From: Bacteroidales bacterium
GTDB taxonomy: Bacteria > Bacteroidota > Bacteroidia > Bacteroidales > Bacteroidaceae
Length of the DNA stretch: 64,000 bases
Direction: 5' to 3'
NCBI GenBank assembly: GCA_004554665.1
Contig: SFKY01000003.1
Span: forward strand, 14,521 to 78,520
In this document: positions 1-8,318 of the stretch, in pieces
Numbering within the stretch: the first letter of the stretch is position 1
How the letters are laid out: each line of letters starts with the position of its first letter
The notes under the pieces: model-generated
Told to the model about the DNA's origin: nothing
The model's input: only the letters and a program-made list of their open reading frames with translations
Database searches by the model: none
Position numbers and translations under genes: made by a program

Positions 1-138
1 GTGATTACAGACGAGAGTTTGGAGTCAAATTGCTCCATTATTGAAAATATTCCTCCAAAAGGAGTGAGTTTCTCAGATTTAATTGCTACCTTTGTCATGT
101 CTGTCGGGTTTGATACATATTTTGATTTGCAACACTAA
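1..138 (+). CDS. Possible 3' end of an upstream gene (partial)
   Basis: Frame 1 is open from the first base of the window to a TAA at 136-138 and encodes 45 residues ending in FDTYFDLQH. I do not recognise the protein. The stretch is clearly more AT-rich than the glycosidase gene that follows. The 45-codon open frame could be the tail of a gene that begins outside the window, or it could be chance. A 7-bp hairpin lies 33 nt downstream (171-189), as expected near a gene end. Confidence is low because only the tail is visible. Confidence 0.35.
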   Translation: MITDESLESNCSIIENIPPKGVSFSDLIATFVMSVGFDTYFDLQH

Positions 139-170
139 GATAGGTGAAAAATCTGACATGACAAAATCCA

Positions 171-189
171 GAGCAACTTTTTGTTGCTC
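171..189 (+). terminator. Small hairpin upstream of the first GH43 gene
   Basis: GAGCAAC (171-177) pairs perfectly with GTTGCTC (183-189) around a five-T loop. No U-tract follows the stem, so it may be a weak terminator for the upstream frame or part of the leader of the gene at 249. Confidence 0.35.
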
Positions 190-248
190 AGGTACTTAAA
201 AAGATAAATTTATAATAGTGTTGCGGAATTAAGGACAATAAGATACTT

Positions 249-1838
249 ATGAACAAAAGATTCAAACACTTAGCAACTTGTTTGCTGGCATGCACGGCCA
301 CCATGACAGCCACGGCCCAGCAAGTATGGACACCGGACAACGGCGACGGAACCTTCACCAACCCCATCCTATGGGGCGACTGGGCCGACCCCGACGTTAT
401 CCGCGTGGGAGACGACTTCTACATGGTCTCCACCAGCATGCACTATGTGCCGGGATGCCCAATCATCACCTCAAAGGACTTGGTCAACTGGAAGATGGCC
501 GGATATGCAGTAGACAGATACGACGAAGACCCCCGCTTCGATCTCAAGGGCGGCAGCCTCTACCTCAACGGTTCGTGGGCCGCATCCATCCGTCACCACA
601 ACGGCAAATTCTACGTGGCCTTCTGCACCCCCAACGGATGGGGAATCGAAAAAGGCCACTTCTCTGTCTGCGAGGCCGACCGCCCCAGCGGTCCCTGGAA
701 GCGTACCATCTTCCCCGAGTTTCTCTATGACCCCGGACTCTTCTTCGACGACGACGGCCGCGTGTATGTAGCCCACGGACAGCATGTCCTCTACATCACC
801 GAGCTCAACGCCGATGTGCGTTCCACCAAGGGAAAACCGGTGAAGATATGGGAGAAGGGCTTCAAGGACAGCCAGACATGGGGCAAGGACTTCGGCATGG
901 AGGGCTCCCACATGTACAAGATCAATGGCTACTACTATATCACTTGCCCAGCCGGCGGCACGCGCGGCTGGCAGGTCTGCCTGCGCTCGCGCAACATCTA
1001 CGGTCCTTACGAGCACAAGATTATCGTTGAGGACGACGCTTCCTATCCCGGCAACGGCCTGCACCAGGGAGGCATGGTTCAGCTCAAGAACGGCGACTGG
1101 TGGTTCATCATCATGCAAGACCGTGGCCCTATGGGACGTGTGCCTCACCTGCTACCCGTAAAATGGGTGGACGGATGGCCCATGATGGGTACAGATGGCC
1201 GCGACGCCATCGTCTACGACAAGCCCAAGACCGGCAAGCAGCAGCCTCTGTGCGTTCCGGCTACCGACGACGAGTTTAGCAAGAAGCAGCTGGGACTGCA
1301 ATGGCAGTGGAACCACAATCCCGACAATACCAAGTGGTCGCTCACAGAGCGTCCCGGCTACATGCGCCTGCATGCCTCGATGGCCAAGGGCCTCACCAGT
1401 GCCCGCAACACACTGACCCAGCGCGTACAGGGTCCTGCTTCGCACGGCACCGTGGAGATGGAACTGGGCGGCCTGAAGGACGGATGCGTGGCCGGATTCG
1501 GCATTTTCGAGTTTCCCTATGCCTACGTAGGCATCCATCAGGAGCACGGCAAGCGCCGTCTTGTCATGTGCAACGATGGGAAAATCATCGAGACAGCCAT
1601 CGACGACTACCGTGGCGACAAACTGTGGATCCGGGCGCGCGCCACTGACAAGGACTTCACTGCCCGCTTCTTTTACAGCACCGACGGCAGCACCTTCCAT
1701 CCCATCGGCAACGTGCTCCACATGGGCCTGGGACTGGTATGGACCGCCAACCGCTTTGCCCTGTTCAATTATACCACCGAGGCATCGGGCATAGACGGCT
1801 ACGCCGATTTCAACTGGTTCCGATTCTCCGGAAAGTAA
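249..1838 (+). CDS. Secreted GH43 beta-xylosidase/arabinofuranosidase-type enzyme
   Basis: This 529-residue glycoside hydrolase of family 43 carries a signal peptide (about residues 1-23, ending TATAQ), so it acts in the periplasm or at the surface. The N-terminal five-bladed propeller shows the family triad: Asp47 in WADPDV (general base), Asp161 in YDPGLFFDDDG (pKa modulator) and Glu218 in GMEGSH (general acid). The last 200 residues fit the concanavalin-like beta-sandwich that follows the propeller in xylosidase-type GH43 enzymes. Overall form resembles subfamily 12, which removes arabinose or xylose from xylan side chains, but the exact specificity cannot be read from sequence. It is the first gene of the upstream enzyme block and is separated from the next by 430 nt. 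Confidence 0.9.
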   Translation: MNKRFKHLATCLLACTATMTATAQQVWTPDNGDGTFTNPILWGDWADPDVIRVGDDFYMVSTSMHYVPGCPIITSKDLVNWKMAGYAVDRYDEDPRFDLKGGSLYLNGSWAASIRHHNGKFYVAFCTPNGWGIEKGHFSVCEADRPSGPWKRTIFPEFLYDPGLFFDDDGRVYVAHGQHVLYITELNADVRSTKGKPVKIWEKGFKDSQTWGKDFGMEGSHMYKINGYYYITCPAGGTRGWQVCLRSRNIYGPYEHKIIVEDDASYPGNGLHQGGMVQLKNGDWWFIIMQDRGPMGRVPHLLPVKWVDGWPMMGTDGRDAIVYDKPKTGKQQPLCVPATDDEFSKKQLGLQWQWNHNPDNTKWSLTERPGYMRLHASMAKGLTSARNTLTQRVQGPASHGTVEMELGGLKDGCVAGFGIFEFPYAYVGIHQEHGKRRLVMCNDGKIIETAIDDYRGDKLWIRARATDKDFTARFFYSTDGSTFHPIGNVLHMGLGLVWTANRFALFNYTTEASGIDGYADFNWFRFSGK

Positions 1839-2268
1839 CCCGTTCTTCACCCACACGTCCTGCCACATACCCAGCCGCCAGACGGCCCTGCGCGACAGGA
1901 CTGACTACCACTGGGGCGCTATTCATGGCATTTAGGTGACCTAAAGGCCATGTTTAGCGCCCCTAAACGTGGCCTTTGGCTCAGACAGATGCCACTCCTG
2001 TCTCCCGTAACTACCCCAACGGTGACGGGCAAGAAGTCTTAAAAAACGTTATTGCGACGGTTTCCCGAAAATTTTTCACCTTTTTGACTACCCATTTTAG
2101 CCCTTTGGTTGTCATATAGGTGATAGGTTCTTTTATAGTAAGTACAGCATAGTGTACAATTTTGTTAATAACTCGTTCTTTAGGCTGAGATAGGCCTTAG
2201 TCTCTTTTAGGGTAAAAGATGTTTTCAAGGATTTAACACAAAAGTAAGAAAAAGACAGAGACAGAGAT
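1839..2268 (+). other. 430-nt intergenic leader region
   Basis: No coding sequence is apparent. The 5' part contains a 22-nt-period palindromic array (1927-1983, described separately). The 3' part, about 2040-2268, is AT-rich and holds small possible hairpins (for example GTAC...GTAC near 2142-2157 and AGGC...GCCT near 2182-2196). It would be a long leader for the gene at 2269. I found no exact TAnnTTTG promoter and no riboswitch class that I recognise. Confidence 0.5.
1927..1983 (+). repeat. 22-nt-period palindromic array (TAAA-N7-TTTR family)
   Basis: Two words of the form CCTAAA-N7-TTTRG start at 1940 and 1962, exactly 22 nt apart, preceded by a GGCATTTAG half-word. The two words also pair with each other: the stem at 1943-1957 pairs with 1963-1977 (15 bp, one G/T wobble) around a CGCCC loop. 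The same word type recurs at 21092, 29856 and 46512 in this window. Confidence 0.75.
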
Positions 2269-4566
2269 ATGAGACGAGAAAAGAAACTTACCAAACGCGC
2301 CTACAAGCAGGGGGCTGCCATGCTGATGGCAGCCCTACTGTGTGGGTGTGGTGCGCAGAAGCCGTGGAGCTTCAAGACAGATTACTTCGGCATCCAGCTC
2401 AATGACAAGGGTTACATCACCAGTATGAAGAACATCACGGTGAAACCCTACCGAGAGTTCTGTCCGGCAGACAAGCCATCGCCCTTGTTGTCGCTTTACG
2501 ACAGCCAGAGCAAGGTGTATTACCAGCCCGAGCAGGCCGATTACGACAAGCGGGCAGGCATTATCACCCTTACTTATCCACAGGGACAGGTGGCCAAGGT
2601 GAAACTCACCCCTAAGGACAAGTACCTGAAACTGACGCTCCAGAGCCTCGACAACCGTGGAGGCGTGGATGCCATACAGTGGGGCGACTACTATACCAAT
2701 ATCGACAACCTGCTGGGTGAGATCATCGGCGTGGCACGAGATACGAGCGATGCCGTGAACTATGCCATCGGTATGTTGGCACTCGACGACAACACCATCG
2801 GGGGTACTGCCGATATCGAGGGCGACGCACCCCCTTTCGAGTACATCATCCATACGCCCGATGCCAAACAGTGGCCGTTGCCCTCAGACCTACACGAGGG
2901 ACAGAAGTTCTCGCTGGGTGGAAACGGTATCAGCGACGTGGCATTCTATGCGCACAAGGAACCCTACTACCGTATCATGTACGGTAACGCCGCACAGGTA
3001 GACGACAAGGGACGCATCTTCTTGAACTACCAGTCGCGCGACAGGACGAAGCCCCGTCAGGTATGCTACTCACTGATTCCGCACATGCAGGCCAACATCC
3101 CCAACCACATCGATGTGGAGCCGTTGCCCGGAGTAGACTTCATCGGCTCATCAATAGCCCTTTGGGGCAGCCCTGACAGCACTGCGCTGATGGATGTGAT
3201 ACAGACGGTAGTGAAATCGGAAGGTCTGCCTTATCCGACTGTCAACGGCAAGTGGATCAAGGACCCTGCTGCCTACTCGCCCGATGCCATGACCGGGCAG
3301 AAGTATGACAGCATCATTGCCTATACCAAGCGTTTGGGCTTCCCGGCCATCCATGCCTACGGCCAGGGTTTCCTGCATCCTGACCGTGCCACCGACGGCT
3401 GGTTGGATGAGGTTGATGAGCGCCGCAAGCCGTTCAAGCTGGCCTCTGGACACAAGTCGCACAAGGAGTTTGCCAACATGGCTGCCGCCGAAGGTCTGAT
3501 GCTGGGTCGTGTATGTATTACCAACTCGCTGGCGCCCGGCACCCAAGATGCCAGTCCTGTGCCCAGCGACAGCCTGTGCAGCCAGCAGCGCCGCAAGCTG
3601 GTGCGCGACCTCACGCCCGAAGATACCCTTATCTACATTGACGATCCCACCTACATGGAGGAGATAGCCAGCTGGGAGGGCCACTGCCCCAACCTGAACA
3701 TGATCAAGATAGGTAAAGAACTCATCCACTACCTCGGTGTATCGGACAAGGCTCCTTACCGCCTGCTCAATGTCAAGCGTGGCTACTGGGGAAGCACTCC
3801 TACAGCCCACCGCAGCGGCGATGTAGTGGAGAAACTGCAAGTGACCATCAACTACGGTTACGATGGCATTATCCCCAACATGGCTTTGCAGGACGAGATA
3901 GCACGCCTGTATGCCAAGATAGCCAAGCGCAGCGGTCTGACGCTGTACGACTTTGACGGTCAGGAGTTTCTCTTCAACAACGGGCATGGCTACTACTCGG
4001 CCAAGCGTTTCTTCCACACCCTATTCGACTATGCCAAGCAGCTCGGTGTGCCCTACATCCGCTTCTCGGGAGCCACCCTGTCTGAGGGTTCATGGCACTA
4101 CCAGAGCGTATGGAATGTGGGTGGAGGCCGCAACCTGTACGATGTAGACACCCGCGAGTGGGGAAGCGCCACGAGCCAGGGCAAAGACCTGAGGGATGTG
4201 ACCTACTCCAACTACTATCCCGTGTCGTTCGGCGGCAACTTCGCCATCAAGGACACCTCTACCGTGGAGCAATATGAGCACATCGAGGCCATCGCCGTGG
4301 GCTATGGTGCCACCTACTTCATGGGCATCAACCAAGACGATGTGGAGAAGTGCCCGCAGAAGGAGCAGATCTTCCGCACCATCCGCACATGGGAGAACGC
4401 CCGCCACGCCAATGCTTTCCCGCGCAGCATCAAGAAACTGTTGATGAAGCCGGAATACAACTGGCGCCTCAAGGAATGGGACGACGGCAACACCTGGACC
4501 CTCTACCGTATGGAGAACGGCAGTCCCTGCCAGGAGTTTACACTGCATAGAGCAAAAGGTTATTGA
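2269..4566 (+). CDS. Lipoprotein, putative TIM-barrel glycoside hydrolase of unassigned family
   Basis: This 765-residue protein has a lipoprotein signal (Cys27 after LLCG), so it is probably membrane-anchored. I cannot name a family. The N-terminal 300 residues look like a beta-sandwich. The middle and C-terminal part has alternating strand and helix segments typical of a TIM barrel, with a conserved acidic cluster YDFDGQE (Asp563, Glu566). An inserted segment reads IGKELIHY...VKRGYWGSTPTAH. The gene at 38893 is a clear paralogue: it keeps the GELIxY/KRGxWG segment and an FDGLE cluster at the corresponding place. Context in a secreted glycosidase block supports a role in polysaccharide breakdown; the catalytic residues are inferred from conservation between the two copies only. 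Confidence 0.6.
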   Translation: MRREKKLTKRAYKQGAAMLMAALLCGCGAQKPWSFKTDYFGIQLNDKGYITSMKNITVKPYREFCPADKPSPLLSLYDSQSKVYYQPEQADYDKRAGIITLTYPQGQVAKVKLTPKDKYLKLTLQSLDNRGGVDAIQWGDYYTNIDNLLGEIIGVARDTSDAVNYAIGMLALDDNTIGGTADIEGDAPPFEYIIHTPDAKQWPLPSDLHEGQKFSLGGNGISDVAFYAHKEPYYRIMYGNAAQVDDKGRIFLNYQSRDRTKPRQVCYSLIPHMQANIPNHIDVEPLPGVDFIGSSIALWGSPDSTALMDVIQTVVKSEGLPYPTVNGKWIKDPAAYSPDAMTGQKYDSIIAYTKRLGFPAIHAYGQGFLHPDRATDGWLDEVDERRKPFKLASGHKSHKEFANMAAAEGLMLGRVCITNSLAPGTQDASPVPSDSLCSQQRRKLVRDLTPEDTLIYIDDPTYMEEIASWEGHCPNLNMIKIGKELIHYLGVSDKAPYRLLNVKRGYWGSTPTAHRSGDVVEKLQVTINYGYDGIIPNMALQDEIARLYAKIAKRSGLTLYDFDGQEFLFNNGHGYYSAKRFFHTLFDYAKQLGVPYIRFSGATLSEGSWHYQSVWNVGGGRNLYDVDTREWGSATSQGKDLRDVTYSNYYPVSFGGNFAIKDTSTVEQYEHIEAIAVGYGATYFMGINQDDVEKCPQKEQIFRTIRTWENARHANAFPRSIKKLLMKPEYNWRLKEWDDGNTWTLYRMENGSPCQEFTLHRAKGY

Positions 4567-4582
4567 TAAATACTTTCCGCTT

Positions 4583-4619
4583 CACCCCCCAACCTCTTGC
4601 CAAAGGTGAGTTGGGGGTG
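4583..4619 (+). terminator. Intercistronic GC-rich hairpin
   Basis: CACCCCCCAAC (4583-4593) pairs with GTTGGGGGTG (4610-4619) with one bulged C. There is no following U-tract, so it may be a processing or stability element between the lipoprotein gene and the GH92 gene as well as a weak terminator. Confidence 0.45.
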
Positions 4620-4653
4620 TTGCCATTGATAACCACCAACACCATCATCCAAC

Positions 4654-6894
4654 ATGTACACACGACACATACTTAGCTTGCTGCTTGCCATCCTTTGCGG
4701 CAGCGTAAGCGCCCAAGACTTATGCGGACAAGTAGACCGCATGATGGGCACCGGAGGAGATGCCCGCGTGACACCCGTAGCAGCCCTGCCTTTCGGCATG
4801 ATGCAGATTGGCCCCGACACTCGTCCTTCTGGGTCGGGCTATCATTACGACGACAAGCAGATCATCGGCTTCAGCCACCTGCACAAGAGCGGTGGCGGCT
4901 GTGCCAACTTCCTCGACATCCTCTTCATGCCGTTGCGCCCCCGGCAGGAGGGTTTCGCGCTATCCGAACTGCGTACCCGACAACTCACATCCGAACTGAG
5001 ACACGACCGCGAAACCACGGCACCGGGCTACTACAAGGTCCAGATGTACGGGGGAGACGTGGAGACGGAACTTACTGCTACCCGCCGCTGTGGCCTCCAA
5101 CGCTACCACTACCGCAAACCGGGTCGCAGACAGGTACTCATCGATTTGGAACACGGTTCCACTTGCGGCTGTACCATCCAGCCGGAGCATGATGTAGACA
5201 CCGTGTACGATGCCTATATTGAGCAGGTAGACGCCTATACTGTAAGGGGCTACCGCAAATCCAACGGATGGGTGTACAACCAGCACATTTACTTCTACAC
5301 CACATTCTCGTCGCCCATACGCTCGGTGGCTCTCTATGTGGACAACCACCGTGTCAACACCGTGCAGGGTGTACGGGGAGAGAACGTGAAGATGGTGGTA
5401 GACTTGGATGGAGATCCCACAACCGTGGAGGTGAAGACGGCCATATCGGGTGTAGACATGGATGGTGCCCGCGCCAATCTATTGGCAGAGGCCAAAGATG
5501 TCACATTCGACCAAGTGCGTGCCGAAGCCACTGCTTTGTGGAACCGGAGCTTGGCCCAGATAGAGGTAAAGACGCCGGTCGACAAGCGCCGCCGCATCTT
5601 CTACACCTCGTTACACAATGTATTGCTCTACCCCATGCTGTCGTCGGATGTCGATTTCAGGTTCCGTGGTCCCGACGGACAGATTCATCGCACCGACGGT
5701 TTCGACTATTACGGTGCCGTGGTGGGTCTTTGGGACACCTTTAGGGCCGCTTGCCCGCTCATGGCCGTACTGCATCCCGATGTGATGCGCGACTATGTAA
5801 AGACCTCTTTGCAACATTTCCGCATCTGCGGACAGTTGCCTATCTGGACCTTAGCCGGCCAAGAGACCTACCAGATGATAGGTCTACATTCGATGCCTCT
5901 GATTACCAACTGTTACCAAAACGGCATCCGAGGCTTTGATACACAACTGGCACTGCAGGCCATGACCACATCGGCCCAGCGCGATACATGTGGCTACTCG
6001 ATGGGTTATTTCGTCGGTATGCAAAACTATAAACGTTACGGCTACGTACCGTGCGATTTGGAAATGGAAGCTACAGCCCGCACACTCGAATATGCTTTCG
6101 ACGACGAAGCCATCGCCCGCTTTGCCGACCTCATCGGCCATTCGGAGACGGCCACCCACTTCCACCAGCGCGGCCAGAATTACCGCAACGTGATCAATCC
6201 TGTCACCAAGCTGGCCAGAGGTCGCGACAGTCACGGTGGATGGCGCACTCCTTTCTATCCTTTGCGCTCCGAGCATCGTCGCGACGACTACTGTGAGGGC
6301 AACGCATGGCAATGGACCTTCTTTGTACCGCACGACGTAGAGGGACTGACACAGATAATGGGCGGAAAACGAAAGATGGAAGCCAAAATGGACTCGCTCT
6401 TCAGCATGTCGTCGGCCATTGAAGGCGAAAATGCCTCTGGCGACATCTCCGGACTTATCGGCCAATATGCCCACGGCAACGAGCCAGGGCACCATACCAT
6501 TTATATGTACAACCGTGTGGGTGCTCCCAAGAAGACACAGACGCTGGTGCGCCGCGTCCTCGATACACTCTACGACAGCACACCTACCGGCATCTGCGGC
6601 AATGAGGATACAGGACAGATGAGCGCATGGTATGTATTCAGCGCACTGGGCTTCTACCCGATGGATCCGGTTTCGGGCCAGTACGAAATAGGTACACCCT
6701 CGTTTGAGGAGGCCACCATGCACCTGCCATCGGGCAAGGATTTCACCGTGAAAGCCATCGGTCTCACCGCCGATAAGTGTCAGGTAAAGCGGGTATTGCT
6801 CAACGGCAAGCCCCTCAACCGCACCTATATCACCTTCCAAGAGGTGCTCGACGGCGGCGAACTGGTATTCGAAATGAAAAAAACAACATTATAG
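4654..6894 (+). CDS. GH92 alpha-mannosidase
   Basis: This 746-residue exo-alpha-mannosidase of family 92 has a signal peptide ending near residue 20 (GSVSAQ). It has the family's N-terminal beta-sandwich followed by an (alpha/alpha)6 barrel. Recognisable motifs are GFSHLHKSGGG (about 70-80), HGNEPGHH around Glu610, and ICGNEDTGQMSAW around Glu651; GH92 enzymes are calcium-dependent and use acidic residues in these regions. The substrate linkage (alpha-1,2, -1,3, -1,4 or -1,6) cannot be read reliably. It is followed after 9 nt by the GH43 gene at 6904, so these two are probably co-transcribed. Confidence 0.9.
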   Translation: MYTRHILSLLLAILCGSVSAQDLCGQVDRMMGTGGDARVTPVAALPFGMMQIGPDTRPSGSGYHYDDKQIIGFSHLHKSGGGCANFLDILFMPLRPRQEGFALSELRTRQLTSELRHDRETTAPGYYKVQMYGGDVETELTATRRCGLQRYHYRKPGRRQVLIDLEHGSTCGCTIQPEHDVDTVYDAYIEQVDAYTVRGYRKSNGWVYNQHIYFYTTFSSPIRSVALYVDNHRVNTVQGVRGENVKMVVDLDGDPTTVEVKTAISGVDMDGARANLLAEAKDVTFDQVRAEATALWNRSLAQIEVKTPVDKRRRIFYTSLHNVLLYPMLSSDVDFRFRGPDGQIHRTDGFDYYGAVVGLWDTFRAACPLMAVLHPDVMRDYVKTSLQHFRICGQLPIWTLAGQETYQMIGLHSMPLITNCYQNGIRGFDTQLALQAMTTSAQRDTCGYSMGYFVGMQNYKRYGYVPCDLEMEATARTLEYAFDDEAIARFADLIGHSETATHFHQRGQNYRNVINPVTKLARGRDSHGGWRTPFYPLRSEHRRDDYCEGNAWQWTFFVPHDVEGLTQIMGGKRKMEAKMDSLFSMSSAIEGENASGDISGLIGQYAHGNEPGHHTIYMYNRVGAPKKTQTLVRRVLDTLYDSTPTGICGNEDTGQMSAWYVFSALGFYPMDPVSGQYEIGTPSFEEATMHLPSGKDFTVKAIGLTADKCQVKRVLLNGKPLNRTYITFQEVLDGGELVFEMKKTTL

Positions 6895-6903
6895 AATATA
6901 GAC

Positions 6904-8313
6904 ATGACAAGACGTACCTTTCTCTGCATGATTTGCCTCTGTATGGCTATAGCCATCTACGGCATAAAAAAGGAAATTAATAAAAAATCTGTCACCAAAC
7001 CTGTTACAGCCGTCGCCCGACCACTCAATCCGATATCGCCTCCGGGACTGTACATCGCCGACCCGGAAGCGCGTGTCATGCCCGATGGACGGGTATATAT
7101 CTACGGTTCGCTGGATGAGCCCGGCAACACCTGGTGTTCACACCACTACGATGTACTGTCCAGCACAGACCTGGTACACTGGAACGTGGAACAGACCTCA
7201 TTTGCCACCCGCGGAGAGGGCAAGCAGGCCGATTATACCGACAGAGTGCTCTATGCACCCGACTGCATCTATCACCAGGGCAAGTATTACCTATACTACT
7301 GCCTCGCAGATGGAGGAGATGACGAGGGCGTAGCCGTTTCCGACTCGCCCTACGGCCCCTTTAGAGACGGTACTGTCATCCATAGGGCCACGGGGATAGA
7401 CCCCTCGGTCTTCATCGATGACGACGGACAGGCATACCTGTTCTGGGGACAAGCACATGCCAAAGGTGCGAAACTCAGCAAGGACATGCGCTCTATCGAA
7501 GGTGAGATACACGACAGTCTGCTTACCTACGAGAACCATGCTTTCAACGAAGCCAGTTCGGTACGTAAGCGCAACGGCATCTATTATTATATCTACGGTG
7601 GGCACCAGCGACACGGAGAAACCAACTGCGCTACCCTCAACTACGCCACCGCCACTTCACCCTTTGGTCCTTATACCTATAGGGGTGTCATTATCGACAA
7701 TTATCATAGCAACAAAGCTGTTGTCAACAATCACGGTTCCATTGTCGAAATCAATGGCCAGTGGTATATCTTCTATCATCGGCCTACACATGGATGGGCA
7801 AACATGCGAAAAGTGTGTGCAGAACCCATACGGTTCAACGCCGACGGCACCATCGATGAAGTGGTGATGACCACACAGGGTATCGGTGGCCCCATCGACC
7901 CGAAACTGCGCATGGATGCCGCCAGGGCTTGCGAACTCAAAGGGCATCTGATGATTAAGGTGCGCCGCCCGGCACATGATATCCCCGTGGAATACCTGTC
8001 GGAGATTCGTAACAACGATGTAGCCCATTGGCGTTACTTCGATTTCGGACGCAAGGGTGTCTGCCAATTCACCTGTAAGACCACCGGCCCGTGCCAAGCA
8101 GGCCACATAGAACTGCATATCGACACGCCCGAAGGCCCTATCATCGGCACCTGCCGCATCCAACCGCAATCGGGAGAGGTGGCATACGCTTTCCACAGCA
8201 CAGCGGTGACAGAAGTCAGCGGTGTCCATGCTTTAGTAATGGTGTTTAAAGGCGACCAACCCGAAAACAAAGACCAAAACCTGATGAACCTGGAATGGTT
8301 CCAATTCAAATAA
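6904..8313 (+). CDS. GH43 enzyme with C-terminal CBM6-like module
   Basis: This 469-residue protein has an N-terminal hydrophobic segment (residues 6-20), either a signal peptide or an anchor. The GH43 propeller shows Asp53 in IADPEA, Asp166 in GIDPSVFIDDDG and Glu216 in FNEASS, the complete triad. From about residue 335 onward the sequence (ends NLEWFQFK) fits a CBM6-type beta-sandwich, a common partner of this GH43 group. Likely activity is an exo-acting arabinofuranosidase or xylosidase. The gene starts 9 nt after the GH92 stop, and the GH120 gene follows after 5 nt, a tight operon-like run. Confidence 0.85.
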   Translation: MTRRTFLCMICLCMAIAIYGIKKEINKKSVTKPVTAVARPLNPISPPGLYIADPEARVMPDGRVYIYGSLDEPGNTWCSHHYDVLSSTDLVHWNVEQTSFATRGEGKQADYTDRVLYAPDCIYHQGKYYLYYCLADGGDDEGVAVSDSPYGPFRDGTVIHRATGIDPSVFIDDDGQAYLFWGQAHAKGAKLSKDMRSIEGEIHDSLLTYENHAFNEASSVRKRNGIYYYIYGGHQRHGETNCATLNYATATSPFGPYTYRGVIIDNYHSNKAVVNNHGSIVEINGQWYIFYHRPTHGWANMRKVCAEPIRFNADGTIDEVVMTTQGIGGPIDPKLRMDAARACELKGHLMIKVRRPAHDIPVEYLSEIRNNDVAHWRYFDFGRKGVCQFTCKTTGPCQAGHIELHIDTPEGPIIGTCRIQPQSGEVAYAFHSTAVTEVSGVHALVMVFKGDQPENKDQNLMNLEWFQFK

Positions 8314-8318
8314 ACAAT

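Noticed and set aside
471..1148. Long minus-strand frames opposite the enzyme genes
   Set aside because: They are shadows of GC-rich coding sequence; they lack recognisable domains and signals, while the plus-strand genes have full family motifs.
2040..2268. A riboswitch in the leader of the 2269 gene
   Set aside because: Small hairpins are visible, but none matches a riboswitch core that I know, and the downstream gene is not a usual target.
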